From Thermosipho japonicus (GTDB lineage: Bacteria; Thermotogota; Thermotogae; Thermotogales; Fervidobacteriaceae), in contig NZ_JACHEX010000008.1 of NCBI RefSeq assembly GCF_014201655.1, positions 1-45,512 on the forward strand: a stretch of DNA of 45,512 nucleotides, in the 5' to 3' direction. Each line of letters opens with the position of its first letter. Position 1 is the stretch's first letter. Position numbers and translations under genes: made by a program. Below the pieces are notes generated by a model, which did no database searches, had not been told where the DNA came from, and saw only the letters and a program-made list of their open reading frames with translations. This document shows positions 17,535-26,835 of the stretch, one piece after another.

Positions 17535-18767
17535 TCACCCCTTAAGTATAAAACCTATATCATTTAAATTAGTTCCCGTTGGTCCTGTTATTAAGAGATC
17601 TCCAGAAAGTTTTAAGGCATTATAGGTATCGTTATTTAAAAGAAATTCATATGGATCCTTCGAAAATTTTCTGACCTTTGAAATAGTTTTCCCATCAACA
17701 ATTGCTCCTGCAGCATCCGTGGGACCATCTGTTCCATCTGTTCCAACACTTGCAATGACTACATCTTTCATATTTTCTATTTCAAGTGCTGCTGAATAAC
17801 ACAGCTCTTGATTTCTTCCACCTTTTCCGCTTCCTTTTACCTTTACAACAGTTTCACCACCAAAAATAATACAATATGGTGTTTTTAATTTACTACTTTT
17901 TGCTATACTTGCAATAAACTTTCCAGCTTCTTTTGCCTCACAATCAAGTCTTGTAGTTAAAACAAGTGTGTTTAAATTATACTTTCTTGCTTTTTTTTCT
18001 AGAACATCACATGCTATATCAATACTTCCAATTATGTAATGCTCTATATCAACTTTCTTGTTGACTTTTACATCTTTTTTTAAAGCATTAATTATATTTT
18101 CATTAAAATCTAATTTGTACTTTTTAATTATTTTGTCAGCATCTTCAAAGGTACTACTTGTTTCATATGTTGGACCTGATGCAATGTAACTTAAATCATT
18201 TTCAAGTACATCTGATAAAACCAATGTAATTACCTTTGATTTAACAAAATTTAAAAACCTTCCACCTTTTACTTTTGAAAGTCTTGAGCGAATAGTATTT
18301 ATCTCCTTAATATCTGCACCACTTTTTAATAGCTGCGTCGTTACATCTTTTAAATCATCCAATGAAAGTCCATCTTGCAATAGTTCAAAAGTAGATGAAC
18401 CTCCGCCAGATATTAAAACCAATAGGATATCATCTTTTGATAATTTTGAAAATTTTTCAACGGCAAATTTTGTAGCAGAAAGTGAGTTTTCATCCGGTAG
18501 GGGGTGTCCTGCTTCAAATATATCAAAATTTTCAATATTTCCAAAACTATACCCATATTTTGTTATAACTATTCCATACTCTATATCCAATACATCATTT
18601 GCAGCCTTTGCCATCTTCCATGCTGCTTTTCCAATTGAAAGAACATATACTTTCTTATCAACCCTTAGCTCTTTTAACTTTTCTTTTACTAGTTTTTCAG
18701 GTTGGATATCATCTAAAGTATCGAAAATCAGCTTTTTGGCTAAAGTTTTAAGTTCCATATGAATCAT
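17535..18767 (-). CDS. Glycerate 2-kinase (GckA/MOFRL type)
   Basis: Phosphorylates D-glycerate, in this class usually giving 2-phosphoglycerate. The N-terminal DUF4147 domain has VLSIGKAAWKMAKA and LVLISGGGSSTFE; the C-terminal MOFRL domain has IIFGGETVVKVKGSGKGGRNQE and SVGTDGTDGPTDAAGA. The 410-residue length is normal. The gene begins inside the 3' end of nadE (20 bp overlap); ATG 18767 and the fourth-codon ATG at 18758 are both possible starts, with only a weak ribosome binding site for either. Confidence 0.9.
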   Translation of the reverse strand: MIHMELKTLAKKLIFDTLDDIQPEKLVKEKLKELRVDKKVYVLSIGKAAWKMAKAANDVLDIEYGIVITKYGYSFGNIENFDIFEAGHPLPDENSLSATKFAVEKFSKLSKDDILLVLISGGGSSTFELLQDGLSLDDLKDVTTQLLKSGADIKEINTIRSRLSKVKGGRFLNFVKSKVITLVLSDVLENDLSYIASGPTYETSSTFEDADKIIKKYKLDFNENIINALKKDVKVNKKVDIEHYIIGSIDIACDVLEKKARKYNLNTLVLTTRLDCEAKEAGKFIASIAKSSKLKTPYCIIFGGETVVKVKGSGKGGRNQELCYSAALEIENMKDVVIASVGTDGTDGPTDAAGAIVDGKTISKVRKFSKDPYEFLLNNDTYNALKLSGDLLITGPTGTNLNDIGFILKG

Positions 18768-19617
18768 CTACCATACTTATATTTCTTAATGAATTTCTCT
18801 TTTTTCCAATTTGATAGAGCTTCTTAACTAGTTTAACCTTTTCAGGATCTTCATCATCCAAACTTTTGTTATTTACTAGCTTATCTAATATCCTATCAAG
18901 AGTAAAATAATCAAGCCCAAATATTTCCTCATCGCTAAGTCCTGGAATTAAATCTGGTGAAGCTGGTTTTATAATTATTTTTTCAGGAACATTCAATTCT
19001 TTTGCAAGCTCGTATACCTGAGTTTTATAAAGATGCAAAATTGGTTCAATATCTGTTGAATCATCTCCCCACTTTACATACAACCCTGTTAAAAATTCTG
19101 TTTTATTAGTAGTTCCAACAACAGCGTAATTTCTTCTTTCTGCCTCTTTGTATAGATAAACCATTCTCACCCTATGTTTTGCCCTATAGTAGCTTATACC
19201 TTTCAAAAACTCTTCATCTTCAATTCCTTCTATATCAAATTCAAAAGGATTGCCTTTTTCTTTATACTTTTGCCATCTTTTCTTTGCAAAATTTTCTTTT
19301 ACCTTCCATGGCACAAAAAATGCTGGTGGATAATACTTGTAAATCCCAAGTGCTCGAAGAATATTTGTAATATTCTTTATTTCATATTCAACTCCAAAGT
19401 GTTTGCAAACAAAAACTGCATCTTTAACTGAATCTTTAGGACTATCTCTTTCAGGTAAAATAAAACACTTTATCTTATTTCTATCAAATGCTTTTACAAG
19501 AAGTGCTAAAACTACAGCAGAATCAAGTCCTCCACTAACTCCAAGAACTACTCCTCTAAAATGATATTGCGCAACAGTTTCTCTTAAAAAATTAACAATC
19601 TTTTCACTCTTCTTCAT
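18748..19617 (-). CDS. nadE: Ammonia-dependent NAD+ synthetase
   Basis: Final step of NAD synthesis, amidating nicotinate adenine dinucleotide. The ATP-pyrophosphatase loop [10 protein letters not shown] (S-G-G-x-D-S) lies near the N-terminus, and [27 protein letters not shown] holds the deamido-NAD site. With about 289 residues and no nitrilase domain it should use free ammonia. Of the alternative starts, ATG 19617 has the better spacing from AGGGGAAAGG than ATG 19623. It overlaps the end of dnaJ, placing NAD synthesis under the heat-shock unit. Confidence 0.9.
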   Translation of the reverse strand: MKKSEKIVNFLRETVAQYHFRGVVLGVSGGLDSAVVLALLVKAFDRNKIKCFILPERDSPKDSVKDAVFVCKHFGVEYEIKNITNILRALGIYKYYPPAFFVPWKVKENFAKKRWQKYKEKGNPFEFDIEGIEDEEFLKGISYYRAKHRVRMVYLYKEAERRNYAVVGTTNKTEFLTGLYVKWGDDSTDIEPILHLYKTQVYELAKELNVPEKIIIKPASPDLIPGLSDEEIFGLDYFTLDRILDKLVNNKSLDDEDPEKVKLVKKLYQIGKKRNSLRNISMVDDSYGT

Positions 19618-20743
19618 CAACATCCTTTCCCCTCAATTTCGCAATTTCCTTTAATAACTTTTTCTCAGAGCGAGATACTCTTTTTGGAATTTCTACTTTG
19701 ACCTTTAAAATCAAATCTCCTCTTCTTCCCGTTCTCATATCTGGTACGCCTTCTCCGTATACATAAATGTTTTCTCCATCTTGAACACCGGATGGTATCT
19801 TAACTTCTTTAACTCTACCGTCAGGCATCTTAATTTTTACTTTGGTCCCAAGTATAGCTTCGACATAATCTATTTTTATCTCTTTAATTAAATCATTCCC
19901 ATGCCTTTCAAAGTCAATATATCCTGTAATTCTTACATTTACATATAAATCGCCATATCCACCACCGTTATACCCTGCATTACCTCCACCTTGAACTCTA
20001 ATAACGGTTCCGTTGTCAACTCCAGCTGGAATTTTTACTTCCACTCTATGTCTTTTTCTTATTCTTCCACTTCCACCACATACATGACATGTCTCTCCTG
20101 GGATCTTTCCAGTACCACCACATTGATTACATGTGTATTGGTTTACAATAACCCCCAAAAACGTTCTCCTTTCCTCTCTAACTACCCCTGTTCCATGACA
20201 TTTTGGACAGCTTACCCATCCACTTCCTGGCTCTACCCCTTCACCATTACAATGACTACATACCTCATATCTATCGTATTCAATTGGGATAGTTGTTCCT
20301 GTAAATACATGCTCAAAAGGCACATCAACAGTTATATTTATATCTTCTCCACGTTTTGCTCTTCTTTGTTTTTGTCTTGAAGAAGTTCTTTGATCACCAA
20401 AGAATATGTTAAATATATCGTTATTAATAAAATCACCAAAATCCTTGAATATATCTTCAAAACCACCGAAACCTCCAAAGCCACCAAAACCGCCTCCACT
20501 ACCAGCGTTTGGTGGGACATCACCTACATATCCGAACCTATCGTACATTGCTCTTTTTTCAGGATCAGAAAGAACTTCGTATGCTTCTTGTATTTCTTTA
20601 AATTTTTCTTCCGCCTCTTTTCTATTTTGATGATTTCTATCTGGATGCCATTTTTTTATTAATTGTTTATATGCCTGCCTTATTTCTTCTTGAGATGCAT
20701 TTCTTGAAACACCAAGGATCTCATAATAGTCTTTTTTGGCCAT
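19604..20743 (-). CDS. dnaJ: Chaperone DnaJ (Hsp40)
   Basis: Co-chaperone that stimulates DnaK. The J domain contains HPD (KKWHPDRN), followed by a Gly/Phe region (about 75-100) and a zinc domain with all four C-x2-C-x-G-x-G repeats ([32 protein letters not shown]), then the substrate-binding domain. The GTG three codons upstream lies inside the AGGAGGTG ribosome binding site, so [10 protein letters not shown] is the start. It follows grpE by 5 bp. Confidence 0.96.
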   Translation of the reverse strand: MAKKDYYEILGVSRNASQEEIRQAYKQLIKKWHPDRNHQNRKEAEEKFKEIQEAYEVLSDPEKRAMYDRFGYVGDVPPNAGSGGGFGGFGGFGGFEDIFKDFGDFINNDIFNIFFGDQRTSSRQKQRRAKRGEDINITVDVPFEHVFTGTTIPIEYDRYEVCSHCNGEGVEPGSGWVSCPKCHGTGVVREERRTFLGVIVNQYTCNQCGGTGKIPGETCHVCGGSGRIRKRHRVEVKIPAGVDNGTVIRVQGGGNAGYNGGGYGDLYVNVRITGYIDFERHGNDLIKEIKIDYVEAILGTKVKIKMPDGRVKEVKIPSGVQDGENIYVYGEGVPDMRTGRRGDLILKVKVEIPKRVSRSEKKLLKEIAKLRGKDVDEEE

Positions 20744-20748
20744 ATATT

Positions 20749-21318
20749 TCACCTCCTAGGCTTAATCGAGACCTTCACCTTCACAGGTTTTAGAACTCGT
20801 CCATTAAATTTGTAGCCATCTTCTACAATTTCAACAATTGAATATTCTTCTTTTTCTTCATCCTCAACTCTTTCTACAGCTTCATGTTCAAACGGATCAA
20901 ATTTATCCCCTACTTTTATTTCCTGCAAGCCAAGTCCTTCTAGTATTTTAAATAAATTTTTGTATATAATTTCCATTCCCTTGAAAAATTGTGTTTTTTT
21001 AGTCTCATCATCAATATTTTTAAATGCCCTTTTAAAATCATCAATTATAGGAACTAATTTTTCAACAATTCTACCAATTGTTGAAATAGAAATTTGTTCC
21101 TTTTCCCTTGCAACATCTTTTTTATAATTTTCAAATTGAGATTTTAAAATTCTAGCATAATTTTCAAATTCCTTTAATTGATTTTCAAGTTCTTCAATCT
21201 TTTTTGATTGTTCATCAATTATTTTTTCTAAATGTTTTTCCTTTTCTTTCTTTTCTTTATTAGCATCCTCTTTAACATTTTCAATCATTTTTTCTTTTTT
21301 AATTTCCTTTTTTTCCAT
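20749..21318 (-). CDS. grpE: Nucleotide exchange factor GrpE
   Basis: Exchange factor for DnaK. A Lys/Glu-rich N-terminal tail is followed by a long coiled coil ([15 protein letters not shown] type heptads) and the GrpE C-terminal beta domain ending in the typical [23 protein letters not shown]. The in-frame ATG at 21333 is part of the GGAGGTGG ribosome binding site; ATG 21318 (MEKKEIKK) is the likely start. Lies between hrcA and dnaJ. Confidence 0.95.
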   Translation of the reverse strand: MEKKEIKKEKMIENVKEDANKEKKEKEKHLEKIIDEQSKKIEELENQLKEFENYARILKSQFENYKKDVAREKEQISISTIGRIVEKLVPIIDDFKRAFKNIDDETKKTQFFKGMEIIYKNLFKILEGLGLQEIKVGDKFDPFEHEAVERVEDEEKEEYSIVEIVEDGYKFNGRVLKPVKVKVSIKPRR

Positions 21319-21332
21319 ATTTTCCACCTCCA

Positions 21333-22346
21333 TTATTCAACATTTCTTGCAACAACAGTAAAGTATTCAGTTAATCTATTCACAACATATTCCACGCTAT
21401 CAAACACTCTGTTGTAATCACTAAATTTATCAAAAATAACAGCTATTTTTCCAACTTCTCTGTTAAAGACAAAGTAAGGCATTATTAAAATCGAATACTG
21501 CTCAAAGTTTTTAATATTATGCTCTTTTCCAATGAATATTCCTTCACCAAGTTCAAAAATCTTAGAATAATATTCTTCATTCGTTGAAAATCTAACAATC
21601 TCTTTTAATTTGTCTTCATCGAATCTTTTTGCATTAACAAGATTAAAAACACCCTCTGTTATATATTCTTCATACTTTTCAGAAGCTATCTTTTCTGAAA
21701 GTTCAATAAATTCCTTCAACCTTCCTCCAACCCATGAAAATCTTTCAACAACCTCTTTCAGTTTAGCCCTAAATTCACTAAGCAAAATTCCATCAAGACT
21801 TTTGTTTAAAAATTCTTCAATTTCTTGGATATTGTAAATTTCCGAATGCTGAATTGGAAGAACTGATGTAAGTCCAAGCTCGGTAATTATATTAACAATG
21901 GAAAAGTTTTTAGTTACCGGTGTTAAAACAACTCTTCGAATTCTTAAATACATAGGATTAGGTTTTTCAATTATAACGAAAGCTTTAACTGTGGTTGCAA
22001 GTAGCTTTGCTGCACCTTGAATAATCTTATCCAAGTCACCTATTGGAAAATCTATACTAACATCTATAGAACTCCCTGATTTTTTTGTTTCTTTTCTAAG
22101 TTTCAATATTTCATTTACGTAAAATCTTAAACCTTTATCTGTCGGCACTCTTCCAGCAGAAGTGTGTGGCTGAAATACGTATCCAAGATAATCTAACTTT
22201 CTCATGTCATTTCTTACAGTTGCACCACTCCACTCAAGATTTGTAGACTCTAATATCTTTTGAGAACTTACTGGGGTTCCAGATTTTACATATTCTCTTA
22301 CAAGACAATACAAAATCTGCTCTTGTCTTGTAGACAATTCTTTCAT
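21333..22346 (-). CDS. hrcA: Heat-inducible transcription repressor HrcA
   Basis: Repressor that binds CIRCE operators at heat-shock genes. N-terminal winged helix (STRQEQILYCLVREYVKSGTPVSS ... SSATVRNDM-like WSGATVRNDMRKLDYLGY), then the inserted and GAF-like domains with the family motif AGRVPTDKGLRFYV. The frame extends to 22370, but GGGGTGAG just upstream of ATG 22346 (MKELSTRQ) marks that as the start. It heads the unit and has a CIRCE-like site over its own transcription start, so it is autoregulated. Confidence 0.94.
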   Translation of the reverse strand: MKELSTRQEQILYCLVREYVKSGTPVSSQKILESTNLEWSGATVRNDMRKLDYLGYVFQPHTSAGRVPTDKGLRFYVNEILKLRKETKKSGSSIDVSIDFPIGDLDKIIQGAAKLLATTVKAFVIIEKPNPMYLRIRRVVLTPVTKNFSIVNIITELGLTSVLPIQHSEIYNIQEIEEFLNKSLDGILLSEFRAKLKEVVERFSWVGGRLKEFIELSEKIASEKYEEYITEGVFNLVNAKRFDEDKLKEIVRFSTNEEYYSKIFELGEGIFIGKEHNIKNFEQYSILIMPYFVFNREVGKIAVIFDKFSDYNRVFDSVEYVVNRLTEYFTVVARNVE

Positions 22347-22371
22347 TTTCTCACCCCACTTATCAGCCATC

Positions 22372-22398
22372 TTATCACTCTATGTTCTTGTCTGATAA
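22372..22398. promoter_or_regulatory. CIRCE-like HrcA operator
   Basis: TTATCACTC (22372-22380), exactly 9 bp, then GTCTGATAA (22390-22398). Against the consensus TTAGCACTC-N9-GAGTGCTAA the halves match 8/9 and 6/9. It sits right after the -10 box of the hrcA promoter, where bound HrcA would block initiation. Confidence 0.75.
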
Positions 22399-22399
22399 T

Positions 22400-22428
22400 A
22401 GTATATCATAAAACGATTTTACAGTCAA
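22400..22428 (-). promoter_or_regulatory. Sigma-A promoter of the hrcA unit
   Basis: On the minus strand TTGACT (22423-22428) and TATACT (22400-22405) are separated by 17 bp. The CIRCE-like element begins immediately downstream. Confidence 0.85.
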
Positions 22429-22439
22429 ATAAAATAAAG

Positions 22440-22455
22440 GCTCCAAATATGGAGC
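22440..22455 (-). terminator. Terminator after the MFS gene
   Basis: A GCTCCA/TGGAGC stem with a 4-nt loop is followed on the minus strand by CTTTATTTTATTT. It separates the niaR-transporter operon from the hrcA promoter, whose -35 box begins only 12 bp further on. Confidence 0.7.
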
Positions 22456-22484
22456 TCAAATTTCAAAAAAAATATTACCCATAT

Positions 22485-23753
22485 TTAATTTACTGCTTTA
22501 TCTTTTGTTTCTACTCCCAATACAAGAGTCATAACCGCTGCAAATATTGCAAATAAAGAAACAAATGAAAGGGCTGCAACTATAGATTTGTCAACAAAAT
22601 AACCGGTAAAGTATGGAGCAATAATCCCTGCTATTCTTGCAGTTGCACCTGCAACACCATTTGCAGTTCCTCTAAATGAAGTTGGAAATAGTTCAGGAGT
22701 ATATGCATACACAAGTCCCCAAACTCCCAAAGTGAAAAATGAAAGAACCAATACTATAAATAGAAAGCTTAAATTGCCAGTTGCAAGTAATAAAAGGAAA
22801 GAAGATAGACCCATACCTATGAAATATGTTGCAAGAGTTTTTTTACGTCCCCACTTTTCAATCAAATAAGCAACTGAAAGATATCCTGGAAGCTGTGCAA
22901 GATAGACAAAGAATGTATACCATTTTGCCCTTGTTATAGTTATCCCTAAACTTGCAATAAATATCTTTGGTGCCCATGAAAATAATGCGTAATATATGAA
23001 ACTAACCACAAACCAAGATACAATAACTAAAATAGTTTGTTTTATATGTTCTTTTCTAAAAAGTCCACTGAAAGTTACCTTTACTTTTTCAATCTCTTCA
23101 ATATTTTCAGGTACTTTGTTAAAAATCTTTTTTAAACCTTCAATTCCTCTTTTTTCAAATATATATTTTGGTGTATCTTTTTTTCTAAAAAACGGGATTA
23201 AAGAAATAATTCCAATTGAAAAAATATAAAAATCCCATCTCCAACCTAATTTTTCTCCCAATGTGACTGCAAAAAGTGCTATTAAAATGCTACCAACAGC
23301 CCAACTTGCCTCTAATATCACTAAATATCTTCCCCTAAGTCTAATAGAGGTATACTCTGACAAATAAGTATTAACTGAAGGTAGCAAACCTCCATATCCA
23401 AAGCCAGAAAGAAGTCTAAAAACATATGCACTACCAAAAGATTTTGAAAAGCCAAATAAAACAGTAAATATTACAGTAACAAGCAAATAAAATATTACGC
23501 CAGTTTTTCTTCCAAAATAGTCAAGTATAATCCCCGAAAATAATGCACCTAATAACATACCAATAAAAACTGAGCTAATTAAACTACTTGCTTGTACTGT
23601 TGTTAAATCCCACTCAGAAACAAGGTCAGGAACGACAAATGGCATTACCATTACACCTGCAGAACCAATTATCCAAAGAATCGAAGTTAAAAGCAACAAA
23701 TTTTTTTGTTCTTTCTTTGAGACAATTAAGTCAACAACTTGATCTATCTTCAT
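22485..23753 (-). CDS. niaP: MFS transporter, probable niacin permease
   Basis: A 422-residue, 12-helix major-facilitator protein of the sugar/organic-acid porter group. The family motifs GIILDYFGRKTGV (after helix 2) and the second-half counterpart LIEKWGRKKTL are present, with VYRL-like FRLLSGFGYGG and the YTPELFPTSFRGTANG segment. The coupling to niaR (4-bp overlap) is the main reason to call it the nicotinate importer NiaP; on sequence alone another substrate is possible. Confidence 0.75.
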   Translation of the reverse strand: MKIDQVVDLIVSKKEQKNLLLLTSILWIIGSAGVMVMPFVVPDLVSEWDLTTVQASSLISSVFIGMLLGALFSGIILDYFGRKTGVIFYLLVTVIFTVLFGFSKSFGSAYVFRLLSGFGYGGLLPSVNTYLSEYTSIRLRGRYLVILEASWAVGSILIALFAVTLGEKLGWRWDFYIFSIGIISLIPFFRKKDTPKYIFEKRGIEGLKKIFNKVPENIEEIEKVKVTFSGLFRKEHIKQTILVIVSWFVVSFIYYALFSWAPKIFIASLGITITRAKWYTFFVYLAQLPGYLSVAYLIEKWGRKKTLATYFIGMGLSSFLLLLATGNLSFLFIVLVLSFFTLGVWGLVYAYTPELFPTSFRGTANGVAGATARIAGIIAPYFTGYFVDKSIVAALSFVSLFAIFAAVMTLVLGVETKDKAVN

Positions 23754-24256
23754 TTTTCCACCCCCAATAAATATTTACTTATTGCATCTAAAACATCATT
23801 CATTATTTTTTTGTTGGGTGCTTCAATAGTATGTATATGAACTCCTCCAGACAATTTCAATAGAGGAGTAGCATTAGAACTCTCCATCAATGCCATAAAT
23901 TTTGAAATATCATCCATAGTTTCTATATCAAGCCTTCCTTTTATTTCACCATATAGAGGATGCTCAACAATAACATCTATTACCTTCCCGCCGGCTTTAA
24001 CAATTTTTAACAGCTCATCATATATTTCATCTTCACTATGCTTTACCGCAACCATCTTTCTTACCACATCTTTCTTTTTTTCTAAAATGTATCCTTCTCT
24101 TGTTGAATAGATCTTATATCCTTTCGTCTTTAACACAGATATATCTTGAACGATAACTTGTCTGCTTACTTTTAAAATTTCGGCCAAATCTCTTCCTTTA
24201 ACTGGCTTACTTGAATTTTCCAAAATACTTAATATCTTTTTTAATCTTTCTTTCAT
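23750..24256 (-). CDS. niaR: Niacin-responsive repressor of NAD biosynthesis
   Basis: N-terminal winged helix (KPVKGRDLAEILKVSRQVIVQDISVLKTKGY) and a C-terminal 3H ligand domain with its conserved histidines in AVKHSEDE, VEHPLYGEIKGRLDI and GGVHIHTIEAP. In Gram-positives and Thermotoga this family binds nicotinate and represses NAD synthesis and niacin uptake genes. 168 residues is the usual size. GAGGTG precedes the ATG. First gene of a two-gene operon with the MFS transporter. Confidence 0.9.
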   Translation of the reverse strand: MKERLKKILSILENSSKPVKGRDLAEILKVSRQVIVQDISVLKTKGYKIYSTREGYILEKKKDVVRKMVAVKHSEDEIYDELLKIVKAGGKVIDVIVEHPLYGEIKGRLDIETMDDISKFMALMESSNATPLLKLSGGVHIHTIEAPNKKIMNDVLDAISKYLLGVEK

Positions 24257-24273
24257 ATTATCACCTCAATACA

Positions 24274-24302
24274 AGTTTACAAAAATTTACAGCAGATGTC
24301 AA
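24274..24302 (-). promoter_or_regulatory. Promoter of niaR and possible NiaR operator
   Basis: On the minus strand TTGACA (24297-24302) and TAAACT (24274-24279) are 17 bp apart. Within the promoter, TTTACA occurs twice on the plus strand (24276-24281 and 24286-24291), one helical turn apart. The repeat overlaps the -10 box and spacer, a good position for autoregulation by NiaR. Confidence 0.7.
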
Positions 24303-24557
24303 TTGAATTGTATAAGCATACATAAAAATATTAAAACTTTTGAAAAACAACTAATTATTTTTTACATGTCGAAAGTGCATTCCTTCCATTTTTAACTGAT
24401 ATACAAAAATCATATATAAATCTTGCTTTTATCATGTTTTCTTTTGATTTACATAAACCTATATATCATCTTATTTATCCCGCTGCCAATCCTTGTATCA
24501 TAAAAACAATTTTTTACCCGATCTCAAACTATCTTGGCTGGACCACTAAATAATATT

Positions 24558-24864
24558 AGAAAAATTATATTAACCAAATAAAAATTTATTATTAACAATT
24601 AAAAATCACAAAAAATATTTTAAGATAAAACGTCTTATTAACACCTTTGTAACCAATTTTGGAAAAACTCTTTTTTACTAGTTTCCTGTTTTTATATTTG
24701 TAACTTTTATGTTAACAGATTAAAATTGGACAAATTTTTAGGAGATGTTTCCGAAGATAAAGTTAAATAAGAGCTCATAAATACTATATTTAACTTTTCG
24801 TTTACTTCCACTCAAAGGTTTTGTTACTTTTTCTTGTTATATTTATTTATGAGGATAGTTATAG
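24558..24864 (+). promoter_or_regulatory. Leader of CRISPR array 1
   Basis: The 227 bp from 24638 to the first repeat align without net length difference with the mirror-image region 45075-45301 beside array 2, and weaker similarity runs on to about 24558. Conserved landmarks include ACAAATTTTTAGGAGATG, an inverted repeat (AAAGTTAAAT at 24759-24768 with ATTTAACTTT at 24788-24797) and a final TTATTTATGAGGAT. TTGTTA with TATTTA 17 bp later, ending about 15 bp before the first repeat, is a possible promoter. Nothing recognisable was seen between 24303 and 24557. Confidence 0.8.
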
Positions 24865-25657
24865 GTTTAGAATCTACCTATGAGGAATGAAAACTTAAAA
24901 CTTACACGCTTTAGAGAGGCTTTAAGTAAAGTTTAGAATCTACCTATGAGGAATGAAAACGTTTTGTAGTTCTTTTTTTTCGTCACTGTTTATTTGAAGT
25001 TTAGAATCTACCTATGAGGAATGAAAACCACCATTCAAATAATATTCCCTCTGCACATTATAAAATGTTTAGAATCTACCTATGAGGAATGAAAACCTTT
25101 TACATCAGAATAAGAAGCTATTTTGGTTCCACTGATGTTTAGAATCTACCTATGAGGAATGAAAACGACCTTCTTTACTTTTACAAACCCCTCTTCCATA
25201 CTTAACACGTTTAGAATCTACCTATGAGGAATGAAAACCTTAATGCTTTCTTCTTATCACCTCCAAAAAACTTATTAGTAAGTTTAGAATCTACCTATGA
25301 GGAATGAAAACCTTTTTCAAATTTAAACAACACTATCTTTTCTTCAAAAAGTTTAGAATCTACCTATGAGGAATGAAAACAATCACTTTCCCATGCGTCT
25401 TTAATTAATTCTACTTCTTGTTTAGAATCTACCTATGAGGAATGAAAACACACAGAAACTGCATCGAAGCTTTTACCAGGAAATTTAGTTTAGAATCTAC
25501 CTATGAGGAATGAAAACAAAAAAATATGCCCGGACCTGCCACCCGGGCAAATTAAAGTTTAGAATCTACCTATGAGGAATGAAAATGCATAATGATGTTT
25601 ACCATAATAATCTTCATCAACATAAGCGTTTAGACTCTACCGTTGAGATTATTATAG
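24865..25657 (+). CRISPR. CRISPR array 1: 12 repeats, 11 spacers
   Basis: The 30-nt repeat begins GTTTAGAATCTACC and ends GAGGAATGAAAAC, giving an 8-nt ATGAAAAC handle typical of type III crRNAs. Repeats start at 24865, 24931, 24999, 25067, 25137, 25209, 25282, 25351, 25420, 25488, 25557 and 25628. Spacers are 36-43 nt and all different. The eleventh repeat differs in its last base and the twelfth is badly degenerate, marking 25657 as the leader-distal end. Transcribed rightward, towards the cmr genes. Confidence 0.97.
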
Positions 25658-25719
25658 ATAAAACATTTATTTTCTTCCCTTTATGAAATTTTATAGCTTA
25701 ATATTATTTAACAAACAAA

Positions 25720-25742
25720 AAAAGGAGGGGTAACCTCCTTTT
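25720..25742. terminator. Terminator between array 1 and the end of the cmr operon
   Basis: AAAAGGAGG (25720-25728) pairs with CCTCCTTTT (25734-25742). On the minus strand the stem is followed by TTTTTTTG, so it is a strong stop for the cas operon; on the plus strand TTTTATTTTG follows and it can also end the array 1 transcript. Confidence 0.8.
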
Positions 25743-26068
25743 ATTTTGTTACTTATTATTTATAACTTAATTTTTTATAGCTACTCGCTTTACCTAAAGT
25801 TATAAATTAAATTTAGTTCTTAATTTATCGATTCCTGCAGAAAAGCTAATACTGCCTTTACTAAATATTATTTTTTAAAATATTTTCCTATTTTTACTAC
25901 CACTCCCTCGTTATATTTTTTCTTTTAAAAATAGCCCTAGAAATTTGCTTTTTCACTTTCTACTTATACTACTTATATCTGACAACCTTTTTTTACTTTC
26001 CTACAACATTCTATGTTATACTTTATACCATATTGAAAAACGAAGATTTCAATATTGAAAACAATAAA
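25743..26068. other. Non-coding gap between terminator and cmr6
   Basis: No reading frame of note. It contains a 9-bp inverted repeat (TTATAACTT / AAGTTATAA, about 25760-25810) and, next to cmr6, a palindromic TTTCAATATTGAAA near 26048-26061. The function, if any, is not evident; part may be the untranslated 3' end of the cas transcript. Confidence 0.4.
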
Positions 26069-26818
26069 TCACTTTTTAAATCTACCATACCCCATAGAAG
26101 TTTTTGCACCTATTCCGTATAAAGATAGAAAATCTTCAAAATATTTTGAAATTCTTTTATTCTTATCCTCATCAATTTTTTCTGATATTATTACATATCT
26201 AAATACATATCTTCCTTCAAATACACTAATAAAACTAATGGGCACAGGTTGATATACATCGTTTGGCACCTTTTCGCTCAAATAGTACTCCTTAAAATGT
26301 GGATTTAAAATATCAATACCTAATTCGTATTTTTCTGGTACAGCATCGAAAAAGAAAATTTCTGAAGAATTCTCATTATTTCCAAAAAAAATAAGGTCAC
26401 TTTCTTCTATTTCATCTAAAAATGCTTTAAATGCACCTTTAATAGATTGTCCTGGAATAACAGGCAAACCATAATTTCTATTTAAATAAATCCCAACTTC
26501 GTAAGCTGAAGGAATACCTGAACCAATTAACAAGGGAGAACTCAACTCAAAACTTTTTTCATATATATGATATCCTGAAGTTTCAAGTTGCTTTAAAACT
26601 TTTGAAAATACATCATTTAAAATTTTTGAGTTTTCATAAATATATCTCTTATCATTATCGAAAAATGCTTTAAATAGATTATTTAAATCTTTTGATTGCT
26701 CCTCATTTTTCTTTTTAGATGAATTTTTATGTAAATTATAATAAACATACTTATCATAAAACAAACTTAATGATTTAATATTTTTATTACCCAAATCTTC
26801 TTTATAACCCACCTTCAT
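26069..26818 (-). CDS. cmr6: Type III-B RAMP protein Cmr6
   Basis: Cas7-like RAMP subunit at the 3'-side end of the Cmr backbone. The core is SSPLLIGSGIPSAYEVGIYL, then GLPVIPGQSIKGAFKAFL (substrate-strand and RAMP helix) and the C-terminal glycine-rich GIGAKTSMGYGRF loop. At 249 residues it has normal size. GGGAG precedes the ATG. Last gene of the cas operon, 17 bp after cmr5. Confidence 0.9.
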   Translation of the reverse strand: MKVGYKEDLGNKNIKSLSLFYDKYVYYNLHKNSSKKKNEEQSKDLNNLFKAFFDNDKRYIYENSKILNDVFSKVLKQLETSGYHIYEKSFELSSPLLIGSGIPSAYEVGIYLNRNYGLPVIPGQSIKGAFKAFLDEIEESDLIFFGNNENSSEIFFFDAVPEKYELGIDILNPHFKEYYLSEKVPNDVYQPVPISFISVFEGRYVFRYVIISEKIDEDKNKRISKYFEDFLSLYGIGAKTSMGYGRFKK

Positions 26819-26835
26819 ATTATCACTCCCACAAA

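Noticed and set aside
24531-24545. TTGGCTGGACC upstream of array 1 as a second IS end near the mirror position of 45406
   Set aside because: Only five or six bases agree with the IS inverted repeat, the flanking T-tract is absent, and the distance to the leader differs by 8 bp.
25743-26068. Possible small gene or tracrRNA-like RNA between array 1 and cmr6
   Set aside because: No anti-repeat complementarity was found and no reading frame with a ribosome binding site; type III systems do not need a tracrRNA.
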